Shown here piece after piece: positions 46,759-56,509 of a stretch of DNA of 64,000 bases (position 1 is its first letter; each line of letters opens with the position of its first letter). Made by a program: the position numbers and the translations under genes. The DNA is from Diadophis punctatus similis (lineage: Eukaryota > Chordata > Lepidosauria > Squamata > Dipsadidae): positions 51,767,359-51,831,358 of the forward strand of contig JALIGW010000001.1 in the NCBI GenBank assembly GCA_023053685.1, read 5' to 3'. The notes below the pieces were generated by a model. It had not been told where the DNA came from, did not search any database, and saw only the letters and a list, made by a program, of their open reading frames with translations.

Positions 46759-47093
46759 GTTAAGTGAGTTTTGCCCCATTTTATGATTTTTCTTGCCACA
46801 TTTGTTAAGTGAATCACAGCAATTGTTAAATTAGTAACACGATTGTTAAGTGAATCTGCTTTCTCTATTGACTATGCTTGTCAGAAGGTCGCGAAAGGGG
46901 ATCACATGACTCTGGGACACTGCAACCGTCATAAATGGGAGTCAGTTGTCAAGCATCCGAATGTAAATCATGTGACCATGGGGATGCTACAACGGTCATA
47001 AGTGTGAAAAATGGTCAAAAGTCACTTTTTTTCAGTGCTGCTGTAACTTTAAATGGTCACTAAATGAACTGTTGTAAGTTGAAGACTATCTGT

Positions 47094-48665
47094 CTTTGTG
47101 TAAATTATCTTCTTCCTGTAAGCTGAATATTCCGCCATTGTTATATTTTAGTTATTTTAAATCTATAAATAGGTTAGCATGAAGGAAGTGAAATTTATTT
47201 ATTTTGCAAAATGGGGCTTGCAATTGTCTAATTTTCAAATATTCAAATTTGCCCTGAAAACATGTGGGCCATACAATGTGCATGTGCATGTACGCCCACG
47301 CGCGCGCACACATCAGAAAAGAGCAAGGGACAAGAACTGTGCCTCAAACAGACTACAGAAAAACAGTGCAAAACATCTAATCACAGCAGTGCCACCAAAC
47401 TTGAACCTGTCCAGAAGGATCCCAAGCTCTCAGTGCTTAATTGCTGTTGATGGCTCCGGCTCAGTCATGCATGACAATGCATGTGTCACGCTGCTTCCTG
47501 CCTGTGTTCATTCCTGTCAGCTTTCACTCCAGGTGACAGAGCACTGCTTTTCTGACCATGTTGGAAAGTAGGGCGGGGGAAGGGAGAAAGGAAACTGAAC
47601 TCTTGCAAGCCCATTCAAAACCAGACGGGAAGAGACCTCCAAGGGGACAGGCCTGAGAGTTCTAAGCACAACCAACTTCTTCATTCATGTTTTTTTTAAA
47701 AAATAAAACAAAATAAAACGACGGAGCATCTGCGACCTCCAGCATCGCAATTGGCCCGCTTTGAGTTGTCTGTTGAATACATCCTGGAGGCTGCAGGGAG
47801 CAATTTGAATTACAATTGAGGACCAATGAGAATTAGCATTTTTTATAAACTGGTGCTTCAGAACTGCTGATTTAAACAGCTTTCAGGAAAGAAAGAATGC
47901 TGGGTTGGGAGGAGGAGAGCAATGGGATTTAAATCATCTAAAAACTGCATAACGGCAGCCTGCCCCTTGTCTGAAAGTGATTGCTTAATACTCTATAACA
48001 TGCTTATTTCTACACTTAGCCGAGTCCTTAAATATGTGAGGTTCTTTAGCTATACATGTATTATTTCAACTCAAAGAAGCAAAGTTTTGTCCCTTTTTGA
48101 ATGTAAGTGATTTAGGCTTTGATTCTAAACTGAGAGTGGTGTTCCAGTCTACAAATCAATTTTCATATTGCAACATTTGTGGCATTTGTGGTCCTACACT
48201 GGAAGACAAATTCCCAAGACAGATCACATTTCCTTGCAGTCCTCTCTTTCAAAAAAAATGATTCTATGTTCTCAAGTCGTGTTGACGTTTAGAGATCACG
48301 TAGATATAAGTTATCTAGGATAATCTGTCCCCGATCTGGCCTTTCAGATCTTTCAACAGGTCACCTGTCATCATCAAAAGCATGTTTATCTCCCTTGCTG
48401 TTGGTGGGCCTCATCTTTTCTTTCCTTCCATCTTTCCCAGCATTATGGTCTTCTCAAGGGAGCAAAACATTCTTATAAATGTATTCTAAATATAATAATT
48501 TGAATCCAGTCAAGGGGAAACTTTGGATTGATTTATTCTGTGATCTGTTTGTTTGTTTCGTATCCATGGTGTTGTCAAGATCTTCTCCAATACCAAAGTT
48601 CAAAAGTGTCAGTACTCTTCTGTCCTGTTTCTTCAAGGTCCAACTTTCACTTCCCTAGAGAATTT
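47094..48665. other. Unique sequence, no gene seen
   Basis: 47200-47950 is less AT-rich than its surroundings and holds a cgcgcgcaca stretch (47295) but no supported exon. The open frame at 47179-47571 has no family signal. A host non-coding element is possible. Confidence 0.4.
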
Positions 48666-48669
48666 ATCA

Positions 48670-49208
48670 TTATTTATTTATTATTTGTATTTATATGCCG
48701 CTCAACTCCGCAGGGACTCTGAGCGGCTAACAACAATACAAACAACATTAATATAAAAAGCATTTAAAAACAGAATTAAAAACAGTATAACAATTTAAAA
48801 AAACAACCACTCAATCAACCAATCATTTCATTTCATGGGCCAACATGAACAATAATCATTCATTGGCCCCAGGCTTGCCGAAAAAGCCAGGTCTTCATGG
48901 CTTTTCTGAAGGCCAATAAGGTGGGAACCGTCCGGATCTCGGGGGGTAGTTGGTTCCAGAGGGTAGGAACTGCCACAGAGAAGGCTCTTGCCCACGGGCC
49001 CACCAGCCGACATTGTTTAGCTGACAGGACCTGGAGCAGGTCAACTTTATGTGATCTAACTGGTCGCAGGGAGAAATGTGGTAGCAGGTGGTCCCGAAGA
49101 TACTCTGGCCCTGAACTATATAGGGTTTTAAGGGTAATCACCAACACCTTGAATTGCGTCCGGAGACTAATGGGCAACCAATGCAGCTCGCGCAAGATGG
49201 TATCATAT
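48670..49208 (-). mobile_element. L2-clade LINE, 5'-truncated, inserted in Bov-B
   Basis: The minus strand, about 49200 to 48860, is open through ILRELHWLPISLRTQFKVLV, SSGPEYLRDHLLPH, LSAKQCRLVGPWARAFSVAV and LWNQLPPEIRTVPTLLAFRK, the C-terminal end of an L2-type polymerase. The 3' end (ccgctcagagtccctgcgga, then gagcggcatataaatacaaa) has an aataaataa tail at 48669-48690. Its 5' edge meets a Bov-B fragment in the same orientation, so the open frame 48860-49291 is a fused artefact of both. Confidence 0.85.
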
Positions 49209-49214
49209 TGAATC

Positions 49215-49690
49215 ATATTGAAAACCATCACCTGAACAATTCTGAGCTTTGTAAGTATAGATATAACACAGCATCCAAATATCTTTTCCAATGTCTTTTT
49301 GCTACTCTACTAAGAGCTAGCTTGTGGTGTACTTCTTTATTGCTTCTTCCTTTATGTTTCTAGTTAATCCAAAAAAGGCAGATTCTATTCAGCACCTCAC
49401 TATCTTCATTCTCAATTCTAAGACTGGTTGATGTGCCTGCTGTCATTAATTTATATTTAATTTTTGTTCAATTTTTTTCCAGTATGGTCCTTGACTTTCA
49501 TTATGAGAGCTTCTAAATCACTTGTATTTTGAGCTAACAAAGTAGTGTCATCAGCATAGCACAAATTGATGTTACTTTCTAGAATTTTAAAACCGTTCTC
49601 ATTTTCTCCCAATCCAGCTTGCCTTGATATATATTCAGGATAGGGGTTGAATAAATAAAGACGATTTCTCACACACAAGCTGCAACTGAT
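49215..49690 (-). mobile_element. Bov-B (RTE clade) LINE reverse-transcriptase fragment
   Basis: Minus-strand translation at 49457-49690 gives YLFNPYPEYISRQAGLGENE, INLCYADDTTLLAQNTSDLE and LIMKVKDHTGKKLN, matching the Bov-B polymerase around its catalytic F/YADD box (here YADD). Continuing toward 49215, broken frames show EEAIKKYTTS and TKLRIVQVMVF (compare the IRIVQAMVF block of Bov-B). The reading frame is damaged at about 49457. The L2 fragment at 48670-49208 adjoins its 3' side. Confidence 0.83.
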
Positions 49691-49744
49691 AGAGAATAAA
49701 TACACAGTAGCCCTCCCTGCCTTAGGGTGCCAAAGGTTAGGAAG

Positions 49745-50012
49745 CACTGATATTTTTTATTTTTTTATTTGTTTGTTTGTTCGTTATTTCCTGCCTTTAT
49801 TATTTTTACAAATAATTCAAGGCAGCTAATATATCCAACACACCCTCCTCCTCCTATTTTTTTCCCCACAACAACAGCCCTGTGAGGTGATTTGGGCTGA
49901 GATAGAGTGACTCACCCAAGGTCACCCAACTAGCTTTCATGGCTACGGTAGGACTAGAACTTATAGTCACCTGCTTTATAGTCTGATGCCTTGACCACTA
50001 GACCAAACTGGC
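49745..50012 (-). mobile_element. tRNA-derived SINE, second type
   Basis: Minus strand: gccagtttggtctagtggtc (box A), aagttctagtcctaccgtag (box B), agctagttgggtgaccttgg, gtcactctatctcagcccaa, ctcacagggctgttgttgtg, then gctgccttgaattatttgta and a taaaggcaggaaataacg end with an A-rich tail. A familiar squamate tRNA-SINE design, distinct from the Sauria type. Confidence 0.8.
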
Positions 50013-50097
50013 ATATTGCCCTTCCTTCCAAACGATTCTAAAAATGCAAATCTTCACATCATCAGGAAGTGGTGCTATCAGTCAATGTGGCCTATGG

Positions 50098-50455
50098 CAG
50101 GGGTGGGTTCCACTTACCTTCGCCACCGGTTCGCATCGCAACATTTTGCGCACGCTCCCTCGCTCCGCTTGAACGCGCATCCCCTCGTGCAATTTGGCTT
50201 CCACACATGCTCAGAAGCAGGAATGAGCCTGAAACACAGCTGAGTAGCTGATCAGCTGTGCTTCGGGTGAAGAAATAAAGGTCAGAATTCACCTGCGGGC
50301 AGGTGGGAGGGCCCTTTTTCAAGCCACGGAAGGGGGAAAATGCGCACAAAATAAAAAAAATGGTGGCATGCACGGACCAACACCGACAGTGATGTCACCA
50401 GCGGGTCGCTACCAGTTAGGGCGATCTGGTCCGAACCGGGAGGAACCCACCCCTG
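50098..50455 (-). mobile_element. hAT-type MITE (gggtgggttcc family), inverted copy
   Basis: A 358-bp element with ends caggggtgggttcca and ggaacccacccctg, flanked by the perfect 8-bp duplication gcctatgg at 50090-50097 and 50456-50463. Read on the minus strand it matches 3001-3374 and 24608-24923. No coding capacity. Confidence 0.92.
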
Positions 50456-50463
50456 GCCTATGG

Positions 50464-51210
50464 GTGTATAGGCAACGTTGTACATGCTGGCCACATGATT
50501 ATGGAAGTGTATTTGGACAATCTGGTTCCCTCAGCTAAGAAACAGAGATGAGTCAGACATAATTGGTCAGGGGAAAGGATCTTTCAAGTCCATCTAGCCC
50601 CTTAACTTTCAAAATCAACATTCTAGACCTCCTTTTGTTGTTTTCTAAAAATGTAAGCTTTTCTTGCTACACCTTAAACATATTTAGGGCTTCTTTTGTT
50701 CAGGATAGAAGGAAAATCTCTCAGTGTAATACAACTTGACTTTTGAACAGTTCTTAACATCCAGAAACTCATTAACAAGGAACTTCCTGAATCGGTTAAG
50801 AGAGGGAATAGACAAACCCAGTGTTCCCTTGAACATGCTAAATCACATTTAGGCAAAATGTTTTATTCCCCCCCCCCACCTTCCCTGGAGATTGGAGCCC
50901 ATTTGAACACCATCAGCATTGAAAAAAAAATCCCCATCAGTCAATTGCAAAAGGCAGTTTTCTTGAAATAGCTTAAATCCGATGACGTTATCAAACATCA
51001 ACAGCTGCCTATTCCAGGTCTTTGTGAAGGACTTGATAGATGGATAGAAATGCCAAACCCACTCTAAACATCTGGCTGTCTGTATGACCAACAACAATAA
51101 TACATTCATTCATAGGCTACTCCATGTAAAATACATCTATCCAGAAAGATCTAGCATAGTAATGGAAACTTCCTGTTTGTCTATCATCACCAGTGTTCCT
51201 GAATGTGAGA
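50464..51210. other. Unique sequence, no gene seen
   Basis: Unassigned; contains a C-run at about 50868-50877. It immediately precedes the DIRS element. Confidence 0.4.
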
Positions 51211-51248
51211 CTGAGACGTTGTACTTACCTGAGACGTCCATTCTCGTA

Positions 51249-51359
51249 GGGTGGAGCTAGCCGCCAAGATTGGGTATTGGCACAGCCTTCTAGCCAATCA
51301 TGACTGAGTCTGGAAAAGTATAAAAGGTGGCTCTAGGCCTAGATTCCCCCTCTTTTGAC
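51249..51359 (+). repeat. DIRS copy 1, inverted terminal repeat (3' side of element)
   Basis: 111 bp starting gggtggagctagccgccaag and ending ccccctcttttgac, the exact or near-exact inverse of 57401-57511. The outer tip 51212-51248 (tgagacgttgtacttacctg onward) is unique to this end and reappears, inverted, in the internal complementary region. Confidence 0.95.
51319..51327 (+). promoter_or_regulatory. TATA-like box in the terminal repeat, facing inward
   Basis: tataaaagg within the terminal repeat. Because the repeats are inverted, both ends carry it pointing into the element. At this end it would drive a transcript antisense to the recombinase. Confidence 0.5.
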
Positions 51360-51575
51360 GAGGGATAAATGCCAGACTCAAGTGCCATCAATCTAACAAG
51401 TTTATTAACTGTCCAATCACAGAAAATTACACATGAGTTGATATGTGAGAGACCTAACTACCTAACCTAACTACCTACAGAGAGAAGATAACTATGTACA
51501 CTAATACACCTAGATACCTAATGACTATATGAGTAATAGGCTCCTCGTCCAGCCAGAACACGTTAGAAGGGAGGG

Positions 51576-51667
51576 ACTTGGCGGCTAGCTCCACCCTACG
51601 AGAATGGACGTCTCAGGTAAGTACAACGTCTCATTCTCCATAGTGGGAGCTAGCCACCAAGATTGGG
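51576..51667. repeat. DIRS internal complementary region, copy 1
   Basis: 51576-51632 is the reverse complement of the left outer end (about 51212-51273). 51633-51667 (attctccatagtgggagcta onward) is the reverse complement of the right outer end (57485-57523), apart from a 3-bp deletion and one substitution. The two halves abut, reproducing the joined ends. In DIRS replication models this segment templates circularisation. Confidence 0.95.
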
Positions 51668-51682
51668 ACATACCAAAGTAAT

Positions 51683-53173
51683 TTAGACCCCAGGGAGGGC
51701 CTCCTGATTCTGGCTGGGACCACCGCCCTCCAATGTTACCTGTTCCAGCACTCTGCGCCCAAGGTCAGCCTCCTGAGAGGCAAAAGTGTCCAGTCTGTAG
51801 TGCCGGACAAATGGCGTTGGAGATGCCCAAGTAGCAGTCCGGCAGATCTCCTCGATGGAAGCCCTTGTGTTCCAAGCCGCAGTGGTGGCTGCACTGCATG
51901 TGGAATGGGCCGTAATCCTGGTGGGTCGTGGCAAGGACATTTGTTCATATGCAGTGTTAATGACATTACGAATCCACCGACCCACCATGACAGAGGATGC
52001 TTTCCTCCCCAAGGAAGTGTGGTGGAAAGAGACAAATAAGGCCTCAGTCTTGCGAAAGGCAGAGGTCCTTTGTATGTAAGTGTCCAGTGCGTGCCTCACG
52101 TCCAGGAGGTGCCACTGTCTTTCAATGTCTGAGGATGGAGAAGGGTAAAAGGAAGGTAATACCACCTCCTGAGCCCAATGAAAGTAAGAGTTTACCTTTG
52201 GCAGAAAGGTGGGATCCAACCGCAAAACCACCCTGTCCTGGTGGAACACACAGAGGTCACTCCTGATGGAAAGGGCTGCCAGTTCGGAAATGCGACGGGC
52301 AGAGGTGACAGCCACCAGGAAAACCACCTTGTATGTTAGGTGGGCCAGAGAGACGGAGTGCAAAGGCTCAAAGGCACCCCCCATGAGTGCTAATAACACT
52401 TTGGACAAGTCCCAGGTGGGATACCTATGCACTACAGGAGGGCATCTATTCATTGCGCCCTTTAGGAACCTGGAGACTAAGGGGTGAGCAGAGAGTTTCC
52501 CCAGAGAGGGACAAGACAGCACCATGGACAGGGCAGCAATCTGGCGGTTGAGGGTACTCGGGGAAAGACCCTTAGCTAGCCCCTGGCATAGGAATTAAAG
52601 GACATTTATGACCGAAAGATCCAGTGGGGAATAACCCTCCCTAGCACACCATGAGCAGAAAGCCTTCCAAGAGGCTGCATAAATACGATGCGTGGACGGT
52701 CTGCGAGAGTCAAGCAAGACCTCCATAACATCCTCAGGGATTTGGCGGCTCCTCAGAGTGAACCACTCAAGTGCCAGGTGGTCAGTTGCAACCAGTGCGG
52801 CTCTGGATGCTGCACTGACCCCTGGAGCAGTGACCACTCTGTCGGAGGGATCCTCCAAGGGGGTGAGACCGACAAGGAGACCAGGTTGGCATACCAGGTT
52901 CTCCTTGGCCAGTCGGGTGCCAGAAGTACCACCTCGGCTCTTTCTTCCAGGAGTTTCCGGATGACCTGCGGAATGATGGGGATGGGGGGGGAAGCGTAAA
53001 GCAACCCCTGAGGCCAGGTGCAGCGGAGGGCGTCCACCCCTTCCGCCCCCTGAGTTTGATACTGGGACAGAAACCTGGGCAGCTGGGCATTCCCCGGGGT
53101 GGCAAAAAGGTCCATCACAGGTTGACCGAATTGACCCACAAGTTGGTGGAAGAGGTCTGGGTGTAAGCTCCAC
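51683..53173 (-). pseudogene. DIRS tyrosine recombinase, copy 1 (stop and lost catalytic Arg)
   Basis: Integrates the circular DNA intermediate of the element. One minus-strand frame covers 53173-51683, broken only by a TAA at 52595-52597. The part before the stop holds the core-binding region (RRPSTHRIYAASWKAFCSWC); the part after (280 codons from ATG 52525) holds the catalytic domain. Box I is intact (TSARRISELAAL, Arg about residue 78 of that segment), as is the final tyrosine (FVRHYRLD, Tyr about 243). Box II reads AHSTCSAATTAAW, with Cys where HxxR needs Arg (codon at 51896-51898, TGC for CGC, a CpG-type transition). The first third of the frame overlaps the RNase H frame. Clearly inactive. 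Confidence 0.93.
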
Positions 53174-53555
53174 TCTGAGTGGTCTATCTGGTTCCGGCTG
53201 AGCCAGTCTGCCCTGACATTGCTTACCCCAGAGATGTGTTCAGCAGAAAGAGACAATAGGTATTGTTCTGCCCATAGCCCCAACCACATGGCCTCTGACA
53301 TGAGCTGTCCTGACATGGTCCCACCCTGTCTGTTTATGTGGACCTTGGTGGCCACATTGTCAGTAAGTATCATGACATGAGAGTTCTCCACAAGAGGTCT
53401 GAACTGCTGCAGAGCAAGGAACACAGCCCGTAGCTCCAAAACGTTTATGCTTAGAGTTGTCTCAGTTAACGACCATGTGCCCTGTGCCACCTGTGCTTCC
53501 GCGTGTGCACCCCAACCCGATAGGCTGTCATCGGTGGTGACTAAGATTTGTCTTG
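52753..53555 (-). pseudogene. DIRS RNase H and downstream methyltransferase-like region, copy 1
   Basis: Degrades the RNA strand of the RNA:DNA hybrid. Minus-strand frame ending at 52753, open from about 53555 with no ATG. Catalytic-type residues are present in order: TTDDSLSGWGAH (about 53532), INVLELRAV, LTDNVATKVHINRQGGT and SNVRADWLSR. A second block follows (GQPVMDLFATPGNAQLPRF, DALRCTWPQGLLYASPP, VVLLAPDWPRR, SVSPPWRIPP), in the place where many DIRS elements carry a Dam-like N6-adenine methyltransferase domain; the PP motifs would fit, but activity is not implied. The frame differs from that of the RT, so a frameshift separates them at about 53550. Confidence 0.88.
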
Positions 53556-54440
53556 AAGCAGGTGCCCCTGTGGACAGCAGAGGTGGTCCACCAAATCAGA
53601 GACTTCCTGACTGAGGGCTGGAGTCTCACTTTGACTGGGGAATGGGCCCTTCCCTGACGCTGATAGGGAAGGAGCCATTGGAGGTCTCTGGAGTGTAAGT
53701 GAGCCCATGGGACAATGTGAATGGCCGAAATCATCTTGCCCAGGAGGGAGGACAGCAAATTCAGTGGAGCTGAGTTTTGCCTCAGAACTTGCTGGGTTAA
53801 AGCCAATAGACTGTCTCTCCGATCCTGGGACAGGTACACCTTACACTCCAGGGAATCAATGATTGCACCCAGATGGACAATTCTGGTGGCGGGGACAAGC
53901 TGACTCTTGGATCGGTTGACCAAGAAGCCATGGAGTTCCAGCGTGTTAAGCATTACCTGGACTCTCAGCCTGAGAAGGGGAGGCTGAGGAGATGAGAATA
54001 TCGTCCAGATAGCACTGGATCCTGATGGAAATGGATCTGAGTGAGCGGTCAAGGCTGCCAGGACCTTGGTGAAGACCCTTGGCGCTGAGGACAGGCCAAA
54101 GTGGAGCGCCCCATATTCATAATGCACCCCTGCATAGCAAAACCATAAGTATTGGCGGTGAGATGGCCGAATTGGGATGTGGAGGTAATCCTCCAAGAGA
54201 TCTATGGATGTGAGTAGATTCCTTCCGAGCACTTGCCAGAGTTGATTTCAGGGTGTGCATTTTGAATTTTTTTTTAATGGATGACATACCTGTTGAGACA
54301 CTTGAGGTCCAAAATGGCTCTCCATCTCCCGAGGATTTGGGCACTACAAACCACATGGAGTAGAAGCCCTGCCCCTGTTGGTCCTCAGGCACCTGGTGGA
54401 TGACTCGAATGTCCAGGATGTGCTGGATGGCCTGATTCAT
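53528..54440 (-). pseudogene. DIRS reverse transcriptase, copy 1, frameshifted
   Basis: Copies element RNA into DNA. The N-terminal blocks (AIQHILDIRVIHQVPEDQQG, then GFYSMWFVVPKSSGDG) lie in the frame ending at 54117. The palm (LLTSIDLLEDYLHIPIRPSH, YEYGALHFGLSSAPRVFTKV) and thumb (LVNRSKSQLVPATRIVHLGA, LLGKMISAIHIVPWA) lie in the frame ending at 53528. The catalytic YLDD is encoded at 54000-54011 but out of frame with the blocks on either side, meaning at least two compensating indels around it. FGLSSAPRVFTKVLA is diagnostic of DIRS-type RTs. Confidence 0.9.
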
Positions 54441-54534
54441 GAGGACCCGTTTTGCAGAATTTGATGACAAGGGGCAGCGGAGAAGAACCTCGGGGGGTGG
54501 GGGTGGAAATGAATTCAAGTGAGAGCGCTGAAGC

Positions 54535-55243
54535 CAGGGTCTCACAATCCCATGCATCATTGGTGATTTCCTCCCATCCACTGGCATAGGGAGCCAGGCG
54601 ACCCCCTGTGGGAGGATCGGCCGGAGGTTACTTGTTCTGGTGGAAAGGGCGACCACTGGCCCCTCTAAAGGGCCGTATGAATTGGTTACTCCTGAAGGGT
54701 TGGCCCGAAGAGAATCTCTGATGGGAACTGCATTGCCCTTGGCTATGCCCCTGATACTGTCCCTAGTAGTTACCCTGATGTCTATTGGAAGACTGGAAGG
54801 CCCCCCTGGAAGCCCTCCTTGGTAAGGGGGTGGCACGGAAAGGGGCTTTCCGGGTGGCTGAGGGAAGGACCTTGCGCTTGTCCTTAGTCTCAAGCAGGAT
54901 GGGATTCAGGGCCTCACCAAACAAGGACTGCCGGTGATCGGGGCAGAGGCTAATTTCCACTTGTACCGCATGTCAATTGGCCAGCTGCAAAGCCAGGCCA
55001 TCCGGCGCGTCACCACCGTGGACTCCATTGACCTAGCTTGGACATCCGCTTGAGCTGCTGCTGATTGAGCAGTAGGTTGATTTTGGCTTGTGGGTGGAGC
55101 TGTCTGGAGTGTGGGGCTGTCTGGTTCCAAATGCCAGAGGGAGCTAATGAGAATTCCCTGGCATCCTTCCTGGGGGATGCTAGGTAGGAATGAGTAGGGC
55201 AGAGTACTCTGGATGGGGCAATATCCTTTGTAAAAGGCATCAT
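54535..55243 (-). pseudogene. DIRS Gag C-terminal remnant, copy 1
   Basis: Disjointed minus-strand frames hold pieces expected upstream of a DIRS RT. They include SRVLCPTHSYLASPRKDARE (about 55200), LFGEALNPILLETKDKRKVL (about 54910) and a basic, Arg/Gly/Pro-rich stretch (KAPFRATPLPRRASRGAFQ, about 54850) like a nucleic-acid-binding tail. Several frameshifts separate them. No N-terminal Gag half could be recognised farther upstream, so Gag is incomplete here. Confidence 0.6.
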
Positions 55244-55690
55244 TTTAAAATCAACTCCAATTTACAAATCATGGTCTCTTTGTCTTAAAGTTCAGTTCAT
55301 GAAAAACTGATACTTTCAAATACTGGAAAAAATTGATAGTTTGTATATAGTTATATACATTGTATATAGTTCCAGTTATGCTGGGCTCACAGACTCCAGA
55401 AAAAAAAGCTTGGTTTTAAACTGTTACTGGAGTTACTCACTAGGCTCATTCGTTCCTTTTATGTGAGATCTGTAGCTTACTACTTCTAAATTCTGCTGAA
55501 AGCCCTTGTTCAAGCCATTTTTAAAATATAGATAGAATCTTCAGGTACTCCTGAGGCAGACCTACAGGCAGCTAGTCTGAATTTTTGTCAGCTCAATTAG
55601 AATAACAGTATCCATATTTATCTAAGGCCTCTGTCAACAAGGTAGGCCTCAGAAAGGCCTGGGTAAATTAGTAGGTCCAAACAGTCACTT

Positions 55691-56230
55691 AAAATGGCCA
55701 CCGCCCTTAAATGAGGTCAACAAGATGGCAGTTGCCCTTAGTTGGTCTTTCAAAATGGCCAATGCCCATACTAGGCCTTAAAAATGGCCACCGGCAAGAA
55801 AGGGCATCCAAAATGGCCACTGCCCTTGATGCGGCTTCAATATGGTCTCTGCCCACTTTTGGTATTTGAAACAAAAAGGCCACGCCCTTAGTGCCTTCAA
55901 TTCTGAGGGCAATCAAAATGGCTGCCACCCTGTGGGAGACTTCAAGATGGCCACCGGCACTCTCAAAGACTGCCTGCACACTTACCAGGCTGAAGATAAG
56001 CCGAGCAATGCAGAGGAGCTCAAATGGAAGCAGACGGTCCAGGCACTAGAGACAGGTACCGACAGGGCCTTGGATCAAAGGAGCCTTGCCAGATTGCTGG
56101 CTCTTGTCAGCCATTGCACAGAAGGCAAGTTAAATAAAGGAGGCCTCAAAAGAAAAGAGAAATTTTTTTGAAGTGGGCGGTCCTGTGTAATTCAAAATGG
56201 CGGCCACCCACGAGGCACTCCTAAAATGGC
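55691..56230. repeat. Minisatellite of AAAATGGC (YY1-like) units in DIRS copy 1
   Basis: AAAATGGC or one-base variants occur at 55691, 55722, 55752, 55781, 55810, 55839, 55915, 55944, 56194 and 56223. The first six are spaced 29-31 bp, each followed by a ccactgccctta-like segment, so this is a degenerate tandem repeat. The core matches the YY1 recognition sequence. The array lies upstream of gag in the element's direction of transcription. A 109-codon plus-strand open frame across it is an artefact. Confidence 0.88.
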
Positions 56231-56509
56231 TGACTGTCTCCTGAGGCAATTAGTTCCAGCCGAGGAGAAAGGAGTCTGCTAAGGCCTAGCCACTAACTGT
56301 CAGTTTCTGAGTCCCCTGGAGCAGACTGACTGATTTCTGAAGTTTCAAGCAAAAAAAGAGGGAACAAGCCCTCAGCAAGCAGCACCCAGATTGCCAGCTT
56401 CCTCTGCAAGCAGGCACAAGATAGGGAGCAAAAAAGGAACCAGCAAAAATATTGCTTTCAGCTCTTTGAAGGTCTCCAGCTGAAGTTTGGAGGCTTGGCT
56501 GGGCGCTGA

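Larger units (their letters stand above)
46101..47093. mobile_element. MITE with aggtagtcctcaactt ends, split by a LINE
   Basis: The left part is 46101-46169 (acaggtagtcctcaacttat). The right part is 46759-47093, ending taagttgaagactatctgt. The 23-bp terminal inverted repeats differ at a few positions. Typical internal blocks are tgttaagtgaatc, aaggtcgcgaaaggggatca and ccatggggatgctacaacgg. Removing the LINE at 46170-46758 restores one continuous element of about 400 bp. It is a very common squamate repeat; the superfamily is not certain because no clear target duplication is visible. Confidence 0.78.

Noticed and set aside
51800..53000. Plus-strand open frames of 70-103 codons across the DIRS copy 1 genes
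   Set aside because: Antisense shadows of the recombinase and RNase H frames, which have the recognisable motifs.
55842..56171. 109-codon plus-strand frame in DIRS copy 1
   Set aside because: Lies across the YY1-like minisatellite, antisense to the element, with no family motif.
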